Below, one piece after another: positions 1-7,885 of a stretch of 25,869 nt of DNA. This stretch comes from UKL13-2 sp031394335 (GTDB taxonomy: Bacteria; Pseudomonadota; Gammaproteobacteria; Burkholderiales; Usitatibacteraceae), in assembly GCA_031394335.1 (NCBI GenBank), contig JANMXS010000315.1, positions 1 through 25,869 on the forward strand, read 5' to 3'. The position numbers and the translations under genes are program-made. The notes below the pieces were generated by a model. That model saw nothing but the letters and a program-made list of their open reading frames with translations, did no database searches and had not been told where the DNA came from. The stretch's first letter is position 1. Every line of letters begins with the position of its first letter.

Positions 1-366
<366 letters not shown>

Positions 367-368
367 TA

Positions 369-403
369 TAATTTTACGTAACGCGCGAGCGTGAACAAAA
401 TTA
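369..403 (+). other. 23S-5S spacer inverted repeat
   Basis: In the spacer between the 23S and 5S genes (about 367-517), TAATTTT at 369-375 is repeated as its reverse complement AAAATTA at 397-403, with a GC-rich stretch between. It could be part of rRNA precursor processing, but nothing in the window proves this. No tRNA cloverleaf was found in the spacer. Confidence 0.3.
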
Positions 404-517
404 CAGCTCAACGCTACGCTACAAACTAACTCAACACTTTACTTCTTCCACCCTATTTGCCGCCTTGTTGGGCGCGCGGGCAACTGCGCATCCCACCCAA
501 CAGGGCAGCTCCCGAAT

Positions 518-632
518 TCTTGGCGACCATAGCGCGTTGGTACCACCCCTTCCCATCCCGAACAGGACCGTGAAACGACGTTGCGCCGATGATAGTGCGG
601 TATACCCGTGCGAAAGTAGGTCATCGCCAAGA
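518..632 (+). rRNA. rrf: 5S ribosomal RNA
   Basis: A complete 5S rRNA of about 115 nt. The terminal helix I is visible: 518-526 (TCTTGGCGA) pairs perfectly with 624-632 (TCGCCAAGA). The inner sequence has the typical betaproteobacterial blocks CCACCCCTTCCCATCCCGAA, GATGATAGTGCGG and GAAAGTAGGTCATCG. It follows the 23S gene after a spacer of about 150 bp, the usual order at the end of an rrn operon. Short reading frames on either strand here are artefacts. Confidence 0.96.
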
Positions 633-645
633 CCCCATCAAACCA

Positions 646-682
646 ACAGCCCCGTACAGACTTGTACGGGGCTGTCGGCTTT
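646..682 (+). terminator. rRNA operon terminator 1
   Basis: A perfect 12-bp stem (646-657 ACAGCCCCGTAC with 664-675 GTACGGGGCTGT) closes a 6-nt loop (AGACTT) and is followed by CGGCTTTT. It sits 13 bp after the 5S gene and is the expected intrinsic terminator of the rrn operon. Confidence 0.88.
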
Positions 683-705
683 TAGAATGACCAAATAACA
701 GAATA

Positions 706-745
706 CAAACCCCTCACCGCAATGCCGGCCAGGGGTTTTGTTTTT
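706..745. terminator. second hairpin terminator, possibly bidirectional
   Basis: A stem formed by 706-714 (CAAACCCCT) and 731-740 (AGGGGTTTTG, one bulged base) encloses a GC-rich loop and runs into the T-tract TTTTGTTTTT (735-745) on the plus strand. On the minus strand it lies just beyond the stop of the histidine kinase gene (802), so it may also end the pdsR-pdsS transcript. Confidence 0.65.
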
Positions 746-801
746 GAGGTGCCACCCGGATTTTCACCGAATGCGGTTTGATCTGCGCGCAGGATATTGA
801 C

Positions 802-2493
802 CTAAAGCGGCAAGCGCAGCTCAAAGCGCACGCCGCTGCCGTCGTGCAAATTCGCGGCGCTTACTGCGCCACCATGGAAATCAGCAATCAGTCGCACTAT
901 ATAAAGCCCAAGGCCCAGATGACTGCGCTGATTATTGCCGCTGGCCCGAACCGAAACCATTGAGGTGAATAGCGTGGAAAGAACTTCCGGACTCATCGGT
1001 ACTCCCCGGTTTTCAACAGCCAGTACGGCTTCTTTTGCCTCCATGGATACCGAGGTGATGATTGGCGATCCCGGCACAGCAAAATCGATCGCATTTTGAA
1101 CAAGCTTGTCGAGGAGCTGAGCAATGGCGTCCGGAAGTCCGCTGACCCGGATACTGGTTGCTGGCAGACTGAGTGCAAATTGGCTGGACGGGTAGGCCGC
1201 CCGATAGCCATCCACGCAACCGGAGACCACGGCTAGCAGATCAAAATATTCCTTTTCGCTGCCTTGCAAAATGCCTTCAAGCCGGGAGGCTTCCGACATG
1301 CGCGCAATCAGCAGCGACAATCTCTTGACGCCTTCATCCGCGCGCTCGATGTAAACGCGCTCCGATGGCGCTATGTCAGCATGGCGCAAATTGTCCAAAG
1401 AGGAACGAACTACAGCGACCGGAGTCCGTAATTCATGCGCGAGGCGCGCGGCCATTTGTTCAAGATAAGCGTTGTAGCGAGAAAGACGCTGCAATACTTC
1501 TTCAAGCGTCCTGGCAAGCGCGCCGATTTCATCCTGTGAGCTGGAGCCTGAAATCGCACCTGTAACACGACCGTGTGCATCGATCGCATGATCAGCGTCG
1601 GCCCGCAAGCGCTCTACGCGGTAGGTAAGGCGCCATGCAAAAACGATCAATGCCAGGCAGCCAACCAAAAAAACAATCAGGCTCGTTGCAAGCAGGGACT
1701 CAAGTGCGGCAACTGTGATCGCCTGGTTGCCGCGTGTCGACTCTTCAGCTACGACCGCGCCAATGATCTCGTCACCAGACCAAATGGGTTGGGCTGCAGA
1801 AAGTACTACGGTACGCATATCCTTTGCGTAACGCCAGAGCTGTGTAGGTTCGCCACTCAGCGCGCGATCAACTTGCGACATTACGGCGCGTTCTGCCAGG
1901 GCCGGATCATCGGCCACGGCGCGTGCCGGATCAGCCGCAAAAAAGATATTCATCAACGTGCGGGCCATGTGCCTCAACGTGGCTTGAACTCCGGTAGCTA
2001 CGGTTGGCGCCACATCCGTAACGTTCAAATTCCCTGACAGCCCCCTCACTCGCGAACGCGCATCGACAACCCAGATTCGCGATGCATTTTTAGCCACCAC
2101 CGCCAATATGCGCTCAATGTCCTCCGATGGCTGGTAAGCCGAGCCCAGGCTGGATGCGGTCTCGGGGTCCGAGCTGCCAAACAGGGCCACTAACCGTCGC
2201 CGCTCCTCCTCCTCGCGGCTCTGCGCCACGAGTTCGCGCGGGATCAACTGCGGCCTGTCTGACATTGTGGCTGACAGGAGCCGGGCTGCGCTGACAAGGA
2301 CCTGCTCTTGTCCCGTGCGCAAATAGGTTTGCATATCCATTACGAACCGGAAACCGATCAGCGGAATGAGCAATAAAATCAGCGATACCAGGAGAAGCTG
2401 AGCCCGGATGCTGACCAGAAATCGCGGAAACTTGATCACGTAGGTTCGAAAAGCTGGATGCTCAGGTCGCTTTCCAGCGATAGCCCATGCCAT
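802..2493 (-). CDS. pdsS: sensor histidine kinase, PdsS-like (dedicated sortase system type)
   Basis: Membrane-bound sensor kinase that should autophosphorylate and pass phosphate to the adjacent regulator. Numbering is from the ATG at 2493. TM1 lies at about 29-48, a periplasmic region of about 215 residues follows, TM2 is at about 265-290 and a HAMP-like linker at 290-342. The H-box is at 353 (HELRTP), the N-box near 467 (KLVQNAID) and the G-box at 527-530 (GLGL). The stretches NAYLEQMAARLAHELRTPVA and LFTSMVSVR, and VLSAAQPIW before TM2, are what I recall as hallmarks of the proteobacterial dedicated sortase system kinase family (TIGR03785). That family is about 700 aa as I recall, so this copy is shorter, mainly in the periplasmic part. 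The start is uncertain: ATG 2493 overlaps the regulator gene by 32 nt, while GTG 2439 lies just after it. Neither has a clear ribosome binding site. Confidence 0.88.
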   Translation of the reverse strand: MAWAIAGKRPEHPAFRTYVIKFPRFLVSIRAQLLLVSLILLLIPLIGFRFVMDMQTYLRTGQEQVLVSAARLLSATMSDRPQLIPRELVAQSREEEERRRLVALFGSSDPETASSLGSAYQPSEDIERILAVVAKNASRIWVVDARSRVRGLSGNLNVTDVAPTVATGVQATLRHMARTLMNIFFAADPARAVADDPALAERAVMSQVDRALSGEPTQLWRYAKDMRTVVLSAAQPIWSGDEIIGAVVAEESTRGNQAITVAALESLLATSLIVFLVGCLALIVFAWRLTYRVERLRADADHAIDAHGRVTGAISGSSSQDEIGALARTLEEVLQRLSRYNAYLEQMAARLAHELRTPVAVVRSSLDNLRHADIAPSERVYIERADEGVKRLSLLIARMSEASRLEGILQGSEKEYFDLLAVVSGCVDGYRAAYPSSQFALSLPATSIRVSGLPDAIAQLLDKLVQNAIDFAVPGSPIITSVSMEAKEAVLAVENRGVPMSPEVLSTLFTSMVSVRASGNNQRSHLGLGLYIVRLIADFHGGAVSAANLHDGSGVRFELRLPL

Positions 2494-3154
2494 AAATTGT
2501 TTCTATTTCGTCGAACGCCGGATCAACGGCCAGGAATTTTTTACGGATGCGCTTCATGTGTGACGTGATGGTATTGTCATCGACCACCAGCTCCGCTTCG
2601 CGCATGAGTTGATCGCGATTTTTAACGTGACCGGGGAATTTGGTGAGCGCGTGCACCATCCAGAACTCGGTCACCGTCAATACGACATCGCGGCTCCTCC
2701 ATGAAACTGCCAGACGGTTGATATCGAGCGTCATGTCGCCGCGGTGCAACACGTCCTCGGCACGTGCGGGCTGTCTGAGTGCATCCAGTCTGCGGAATAG
2801 CGCGGCGATGCGCGCGATCAAATGCGGCATGCTGACATCCTTGGTTACATAGTCATCTGCGCCGAGTCGCAGGCCGGATACGATATCGATATCGCTATCG
2901 CGCGCCGATAAAAAAATTATTGGTAGCGTTGCCGACATTGCGCGCAAATCGCGGCACAGTGAAAACCCGCCATCGGCCTCGCTTCCCAAGCCGATATCGA
3001 TCACCGCGAGATCCGGAAGACGGATCCGGAACGCGCTCATTGCATCGATTCGCAGGCCATATGCCTCAACGTCATACCCGTTACGCAGCAGCGCGTCACA
3101 GTAATTTTTGCGGATGATGCTGTCATCTTCGACGATGGCAATTCGCTTCAGCAT
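2462..3154 (-). CDS. pdsR: OmpR-family response regulator, PdsR-like
   Basis: A 230-aa DNA-binding response regulator and partner of the downstream kinase gene. The receiver domain (about 1-120) has the acidic pair D10/D11, phospho-acceptor D53 (AVIDIGLG), S83 and K105 (YVTKD). The C-terminal half is an OmpR/PhoB winged helix (LTVTEFWMVHAL, VDDNTITSHMKRIRKKF, GMGYRWKA). These match my memory of the dedicated sortase system regulator family (TIGR03787). The ATG at 3154 is preceded by AGGGGAG at good spacing. The frame is open further upstream, but that extension has no domain content. It diverges from the VIT-like gene across 205 bp, so it may control both directions. Its presence beside a PdsS-type kinase makes the pair assignment firm. 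The target genes are unknown. Confidence 0.93.
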   Translation of the reverse strand: MLKRIAIVEDDSIIRKNYCDALLRNGYDVEAYGLRIDAMSAFRIRLPDLAVIDIGLGSEADGGFSLCRDLRAMSATLPIIFLSARDSDIDIVSGLRLGADDYVTKDVSMPHLIARIAALFRRLDALRQPARAEDVLHRGDMTLDINRLAVSWRSRDVVLTVTEFWMVHALTKFPGHVKNRDQLMREAELVVDDNTITSHMKRIRKKFLAVDPAFDEIETIYGMGYRWKAT

Positions 3155-3359
3155 GTGGATACTCCCCTGACGTTCATGAATATTTCGATCGACTATACCG
3201 CAAGCCGAAGCCGCTCTGCGATAGCTGTGGTGTGCTGTCATTTTGTCGCCACATTCCATCTCAGGTTCGCCATCGTTGGTTCTCTGAAGTTGCCCGAATT
3301 CCGGCGCTAAATAGCATCGTTGACGGCACAAAGCGCCGGATCCCACGAAAGGAACTGCT

Positions 3360-4295
3360 ATGAAAACGATACTGACCAATGAGAAAAATTTGCCATCAAC
3401 GGCGGCAACTAGCCTTCAGTTTGTTATACAAGACTTTCTCAGGATGTTCCTGGCTGCATTGGTCTGCGGCCTGGTGTTCAGCATTCTTGCAACGGGCTTG
3501 GTGCTGTTGGTGATGGGCAACGCCGAAGCGCGTGTGCCTACCTATACAAACAACCAAAGCAAGCCAAATGATGGCGCTCAATTCATCAAGCCTGTTCACG
3601 GCGTTGAGTCGAGCCCAGGCGTGCTGATCTTTGGTGATGGATGCGTGGATGAGGCGCCAACCGCCATCGAAAGTGATTGGCTGGTACGCGTCAATGGCAG
3701 ATCGGCAGAAATCAGGGTGATGCAGGATTACCTGATCCCAACGAATGCACCTGCGATGGCATCGTTTACAACGCGGCTGCCTGCGGGGGCGAGTTTCGTC
3801 GGACTAAAGATCTACACTGCGCAAAACACGCTAACAGGAAAAATCATCAAAAATGGCGGGCCTAAGCGACTTGATCGCGGCGTGATTCGTGATTTTGTGC
3901 AACACAAGCAGATCAATGTTGTGCTTGAAGAAACATTAGTGCGGACACAGGAGATTAAGGATCTGCAACCCGGCGAGCTGCTAACCGTCGAGTACAGCTA
4001 TGCGGTGCCCATTGATACCACGTATGCGCAGGCATCGCTGAGCCTGCTGTTGAATCCCGTCTCGCCGCAGATGGTTGCAACCAACGACAACGCCACTATC
4101 GATATCGAGAGGCCCCTGCCAACAAACACGAGCGTCTGGGTCGAGTGGATCGGTCAGCGTCCGCTACGGCTGCTCACGGCTGATAAAGGTATATCCGTTG
4201 ACGAAACCCGCGATGGTATTGCCGGCGTCTCCTGGTTCAGCCCTGATCTTGTTAATGGCAAACGATTCAATCTGGTCTGGGAATTCGCGAAGTAA
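3360..4295 (+). CDS. membrane-anchored VIT-like domain protein
   Basis: A 311-aa protein with an N-terminal hydrophobic anchor or uncleaved signal at about 27-52, then an extracytoplasmic domain. Residues about 105-235 have the pattern of a VIT (vault / inter-alpha-trypsin) domain: VRVNGRSAEIRVMQDYLIP, FTTRLPAGASFVGLKI, LTGKII, then LQPGELLTVEYSYAVP. The sortase targets of the PdsSR system (TIGR03788) carry a VIT domain followed by a von Willebrand A domain and a C-terminal sorting signal. Here the chain ends after about 75 more residues, with no MIDAS motif, no LPXTG-like motif and no C-terminal hydrophobic tail. The start has the ribosome binding site AAGGAA. Codon use looks more AT-rich than in the 10-25 kb part. 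The VIT assignment rests on pattern recognition only. The protein could be a reduced sortase target or a repurposed sensor or adhesin module. Confidence 0.8.
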   Translation: MKTILTNEKNLPSTAATSLQFVIQDFLRMFLAALVCGLVFSILATGLVLLVMGNAEARVPTYTNNQSKPNDGAQFIKPVHGVESSPGVLIFGDGCVDEAPTAIESDWLVRVNGRSAEIRVMQDYLIPTNAPAMASFTTRLPAGASFVGLKIYTAQNTLTGKIIKNGGPKRLDRGVIRDFVQHKQINVVLEETLVRTQEIKDLQPGELLTVEYSYAVPIDTTYAQASLSLLLNPVSPQMVATNDNATIDIERPLPTNTSVWVEWIGQRPLRLLTADKGISVDETRDGIAGVSWFSPDLVNGKRFNLVWEFAK

Positions 4296-4399
4296 TCGAC
4301 ACTTACTTTGCCAAAGAGCCTCGAAGCACAATGCCTGTGCTGCGACACATGCATCCGCGCCATAAAACAGCGTGAAGGGCTTGTCGTAGCCGAGATAAA

Positions 4400-4419
4400 T
4401 ACTATATATTTATATAGTA
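4400..4419. promoter_or_regulatory. 20-bp AT-only palindrome, candidate operator
   Basis: Two perfect 9-bp arms (TACTATATA and TATATAGTA) flank a TT centre. All but two base pairs are A/T. It lies 59 bp before the start of the broken radical SAM gene and contains -10-like hexamers. An operator for a dimeric regulator overlapping a promoter is the simplest reading. No known binding motif was recognised. Confidence 0.4.
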
Positions 4420-4477
4420 AATAAACGAGTCACATAGGTGTCTTTAAAACCTGCCAATTCTGCCATCGGCTACTTGC

Positions 4478-5649
4478 GTGATCAGCCCCATAAGGGGCAC
4501 GGCGCTGAATATTGAGGAGTGCTTCGATCAATGGCAGCGAGAAGCTTGCACAGATGGCTGGGACGACATGCAAGGTCAAACCACGGCAGCAGAAATTGGT
4601 GCTGAAGGGTTGAAGACTGTAATTACGCATGAAACCGCCAGGAGCATCATCTCTGAAAATGATTGCCCGGATATTCCATTCCGTTACTCGTTAAACCCTT
4701 ATCGAGGTTGTGAACACGGATGTATTTATTGTTTTGCCCGCCCCAGCCATGCGTATCTTGGACTTTCACTGGGGTTGGATTTCGAAACGCGAATTTTCGC
4801 GAAAGTAATGCACCTTCACGGCTGCGTAGGGAACTTGCCAAACCAGGCTATCGCTGTGATGTCATCAGTCTTGGCGTAAATACCGATGCCTATCAGCCAT
4901 GTGAACGCGAGTATGCACTTACACGTGAGTGCCGGGGGTGATGAACGAGTTTAATCAGCCAGTTGCGCTGATCACCAAATCGGTCTTGATTGAGTGGGAT
5001 ATCGATATCCTGAAATCGATGGCAGCACGCCATCTGGTACACGTCACGATCTCACTTACCACCCAAGATCATCAGATTTCGCGATATCTGGAGACCCGAG
5101 CCGCTGCGCCTGGAAACGATACAGCGTCTCGCCGAGAGTGGTATTCCGGTGGGAATCAATGTCGCACCCGTGATCCCGTTCCTGACCGACCACGAAATGG
5201 AAGCATTACTGAGCGCCGCACAACTGCTTGGTGCAAGTTCTGCGGGCTATATCCTGTTGCGCTTGCCATGGGAACTGAAACCGCTATTTCGGAACTGGCT
5301 GGAAACGCATTTTCCGCTGAAAGCGATCCATGCTATGTCGCGTCTTCAGCAGATGCGCGGGGGAAAAGATAACGATCCCAATTTTGGTTCACGCATGCAA
5401 GGGCAGGGCATTTTTGCGGAATTTCTGCGCCAGCGTTACGCCAAGGCCTGCGCGCGGCTAGGGCCGGGCTCTTACGGTCGGCACACAATACAAGAATTGG
5501 ACGTCAGTCAATTCCGTGTTCCCGGACAGCATGTGCAGGGCGTGTTGTTCTGGCCGCGGAACCTTGGCGAATACTCGCCAAGTGGGCGAGTGTGCGGTTA
5601 TTGGCATGCTCGACGTGCCCATAACTTACTGCCGGATCAGGAAAAGTAA
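4478..5649 (+). pseudogene. radical SAM protein (PA0069 / Rv2578c-like), frameshifted
   Basis: Remnant of a radical SAM protein with the 4Fe-4S motif CEHGCIYC inside NPYRGCEHGCIYCFARPSHA. The reading frame changes three times: at the A-run 4802-4804 (one A missing), at 4929 (one G missing in GAGGTG), and at 5103-5110. Joining the segments restores the family order: DFETRIFAK / SNAPSRLRRELAKPGYR / LGVNTDAYQP / VALITKS / RAAAP / LRLETIQRLAESGIPVGINVAPVIP / LRLPWELKPLFRNWLE / MRGGKDNDPNFGSRM / LRQRYAKACARLG. The family usually ends in a ...LF-stop pattern. Here VLF is followed by TGG (5551-5553), and 32 unrelated residues run to TAA at 5649. The start, GTG 4478, is a guess. Sequencing error could explain one or two indels, but hardly all changes together. 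Confidence 0.85.
5573..5591 (+). other. hairpin after the presumed original end of the radical SAM gene
   Basis: ACTCGCC (5573-5579) pairs with GGCGAGT (5585-5591) around a 5-nt loop. It lies about 20 bp after the position where the radical SAM family usually ends. There is no T-tract, so at most it is a degraded terminator. Confidence 0.35.
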
Positions 5650-5837
5650 TAGCCGTTGGCAGCCGGTCAGACAATTAGTGGTCGTGCAGGTGCTTTGGCT
5701 ACAGAAAACTGGCGAATTGTCCTGCGCCAAGGTGCCGCTTGAATCGTGTTTGGTGCCGGGCTGCATTTGACGTTTATCAGGTAAATAGTTGATATCCATG
5801 TTACAAAAGTGTTTCCTGTGAATAGGCTAAAATATTC

Positions 5838-5872
5838 TTGGGAATGCAAGTAAGCCTTGGAAACGCAAGTAA
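5838..5872 (+). repeat. tandem pair of 16-bp direct repeats upstream of the Bug receptor gene
   Basis: TTGGGAATGCAAGTAA (5838-5853) and TTGGAAACGCAAGTAA (5857-5872) match at 14 of 16 positions and are offset by 19 bp. They end 42 bp before the Bug receptor start codon. Such spacing would put two protein monomers on roughly the same face of the helix. A TAAAAT hexamer at 5828-5833 just upstream could be a -10 element, but no good -35 is visible. Confidence 0.45.
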
Positions 5873-5914
5873 ATAAAAACCAAGCGTCTTGTACCATTTA
5901 CTTTCGGAGGAAAC

Positions 5915-6895
5915 ATGAAAATGAAATTTTTGGCGCTGGCAGCTGCCGGCTTTGTATTCGGTGTCGGTTTGCTACCTGCTTACGCGGACACCTATCCATC
6001 CAAACCAATCACGATGATCGTTCCGTTTGCGGCGGGCGGTCCGACGGATACCGTGGCACGTACCGTCGGGCAAGTCATGTCCAAATCGTTGGGGCAGCAG
6101 GTCATTATTGAAAATGTCGGAGGTGCCGGCGGTACCATTGGTGTTGCCAGGGCAGTAGCGGCACAACCCGATGGCTATACTATCCTGCTCATGCATATCG
6201 GTATTTCGACGGCGCCGGCGTTGTACCGCACCCTGAAATACGATGTGACCAAAGATTTGGAACCGATTGGCCTGGTTACGGAGGTGCCCATGACGGTGAT
6301 CGCCAAAAAAGATCTGCCGCCTACTGGCTTCAAGGATTTCCTGGCGTATCTGAAGGCCAACAAGGACAAAATTTCTTACGCCAACGCGGGGGTAGGGTCG
6401 GCATCCCATCTTTGCGGCATGTTATTGATGAGCGCTATTGGAACCGATGTGTTGACGGTCCCCTACAAGGGAACCTCACCCGCGATGACCGATTTGCTGG
6501 GTGGCCCGGTTGATTTCATGTGCGATCAGACGACCAACACCACGTCGCAAATCAAGGGTGAAAAGGTCAAGGTTTATGGCGTGACCTCCAAAGCTCGCCT
6601 TGCTTCACTGCCGAATGTACCCACCCTTGATGAGTCAGGCCTCAAAGGCTTCTCCATAGGCGTATGGCACGGGGTATGGGCGCCGAAAGGAACACCAAAG
6701 CCGATCAGCGACAAACTCGTCAAAGCGCTGCAAGACGCGCTAAAGGATGAGAACGTGAAGGCGCGTTTTGCCGAACTTGGTACAGCACCGGAGCCACTCA
6801 ACCGGCAGAATCCGGAGGCGCTGCGTACGCATCTGGTTGCGGAAATCGGCAAGTGGGGCCCGATTATCAAAAAGGCAGGCATTTACGCCGATTGA
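5915..6895 (+). CDS. Bug/TctC-family tripartite tricarboxylate transporter substrate-binding protein
   Basis: A 326-aa periplasmic solute receptor. The signal peptide (residues 1 to about 25) probably ends at AYA before DTYPSKPITMIVPF. Bug family landmarks follow: PFAAGGPTDTVAR, DGYTILLMH, YANAGVGSASHLC, PYKGTSPAMTDLLGG and a C-terminal region with LPNVPTLDESG and WAPKGTPKPI. The length is normal for the family. The ribosome binding site CGGAGG fixes the start. Bug receptors bind carboxylates and deliver them to TctAB membrane proteins. No tctA or tctB gene lies nearby, so this is a stand-alone receptor, common in Burkholderiales. The ligand cannot be read from the sequence. The gene has its own terminator and two upstream repeats, so it is probably a single-gene unit. 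Confidence 0.95.
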   Translation: MKMKFLALAAAGFVFGVGLLPAYADTYPSKPITMIVPFAAGGPTDTVARTVGQVMSKSLGQQVIIENVGGAGGTIGVARAVAAQPDGYTILLMHIGISTAPALYRTLKYDVTKDLEPIGLVTEVPMTVIAKKDLPPTGFKDFLAYLKANKDKISYANAGVGSASHLCGMLLMSAIGTDVLTVPYKGTSPAMTDLLGGPVDFMCDQTTNTTSQIKGEKVKVYGVTSKARLASLPNVPTLDESGLKGFSIGVWHGVWAPKGTPKPISDKLVKALQDALKDENVKARFAELGTAPEPLNRQNPEALRTHLVAEIGKWGPIIKKAGIYAD

Positions 6896-6919
6896 TAAAT
6901 TGCGGCAACAGTTTTTTCA

Positions 6920-6951
6920 CAGCGCCCGGTTATGCCGGGCGCTGCTGTTTT
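6920..6951 (+). terminator. intrinsic terminator after the Bug receptor gene
   Basis: A perfect 10-bp GC-rich stem (6920-6929 with 6935-6944) closes a TTATG loop and is followed by CTGTTTT. It is located 24 bp after the stop codon of the receptor gene. Confidence 0.88.
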
Positions 6952-6968
6952 GCAGGTAAACTTTGCGT

Positions 6969-7859
6969 ATGACTCGCATATCCAAAAACATCAAAACCCG
7001 ATTCTTTCAGAACACAATCGCCATCGTTTATGATTTTGATGGCACTCTGTCGCCGCAGCCGATGCAGGAATATACGGTGCTGCCAAAAATTGGAATCGAA
7101 CCGGCGGCGTTCTGGAAACAGGTACACAAGGAAGCGACCGAGACCGGATCCGATCCGATGCTCGTGTACATGCGCCTGATGATGGAAAAGCTTTACAAGA
7201 ATGATGACGTGAAAATAACGCGCGAAGATTTTTCCGCCATGGCTGAAAAAATTCAGTACTTCCCGGGCGTGGAAAGCTGGTTCCCGCGCATCAATGCCTA
7301 TGTTAAAAAGCGCAGCGATGCCACTGTCAACGTGCAGCATTACATCATCTCAGCGGGGCAGAAAGAAATACTGGAGGGTGTTCCAATCCGAAAATTTTTC
7401 AAGCAGATTTACGCATCTGAATATCATTTCAATCAATACGGCATTGCCACCTTTCCCAAGTTGCTGATCACGGACACGTCGAAGACGCAATTCCTGTTTC
7501 GCATAAACAAGGGCAAGGAGTCGCTGGCAGAGTCCATAAACGAGCATATGCCGGAAAGCGCCCGCCCGATTCCGTTCCAAAATATCATCTACATTGGCGA
7601 TGGCATGACGGACGTGCCCTCCATGGCCCTTACCAAGAAGAGCGGTGGACACGCAATTGCGGTATTCAATCCGAAAATGGCAAAAACCAAGGAGACCTGC
7701 GTTCGACTGCTGGATGCGGGAAGGGTGGATTTCATTGCACCAGCCGACTATCGAGAAGCCAGCAAGCTCGCAGGACGAGTCGAGTTACTTCTGGATTCGG
7801 TCATCGCCGGTATCGCCTACGCGGCCGAAGTCGCTGCTTGCAAGGCGGAGCATGGTTAA
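6969..7859 (+). CDS. HAD-superfamily phosphohydrolase
   Basis: A 296-aa protein of the haloacid dehalogenase fold. Motif I is YDFDGTLS, with nucleophile D22 and acid/base D24. Motif II is probably the serine in HYIISAG, and motif IV is GDGMTDVPSM, whose acidic residues bind Mg2+. The segment between motifs I and II (about 120 residues) is a helical cap that I do not recognise. The family is a hydrolase of phosphorylated metabolites, but the substrate is unknown. ATG 6969 is preferred over an in-frame TTG two codons earlier. It precedes birA with a gap of 26 bp, so the two may be co-transcribed. No link in function with biotin or CoA is evident. Confidence 0.88.
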   Translation: MTRISKNIKTRFFQNTIAIVYDFDGTLSPQPMQEYTVLPKIGIEPAAFWKQVHKEATETGSDPMLVYMRLMMEKLYKNDDVKITREDFSAMAEKIQYFPGVESWFPRINAYVKKRSDATVNVQHYIISAGQKEILEGVPIRKFFKQIYASEYHFNQYGIATFPKLLITDTSKTQFLFRINKGKESLAESINEHMPESARPIPFQNIIYIGDGMTDVPSMALTKKSGGHAIAVFNPKMAKTKETCVRLLDAGRVDFIAPADYREASKLAGRVELLLDSVIAGIAYAAEVAACKAEHG

Positions 7860-7885
7860 GTGTCGTGGTGGGTAGCGAATCAAGT

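Noticed and set aside
367..517. A tRNA gene in the 23S-5S spacer
   Set aside because: No T-arm motif (GGTTCRA) or acceptor stem pairing could be found.
1573..2037. A 154-codon open frame on the plus strand
   Set aside because: It lies opposite the periplasmic part of the histidine kinase. Its Cys-rich composition follows from the kinase codons read in reverse, and it has no ribosome binding site.
3155..3379. N-terminal extension of the response regulator
   Set aside because: The frame is open, but the receiver domain starts at 3154 with a good ribosome binding site, and the extension would overlap the divergent VIT-like gene start.
4478..5649. Programmed frameshifting or a split radical SAM protein
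   Set aside because: Three different breaks, no slippery heptamer with a structure at each, no restart sites, and loss of the usual stop favour decay.
5838..5872. Start of a CRISPR array
   Set aside because: Only two imperfect 16-bp units with 3 bp between them, no spacers and no cas genes.
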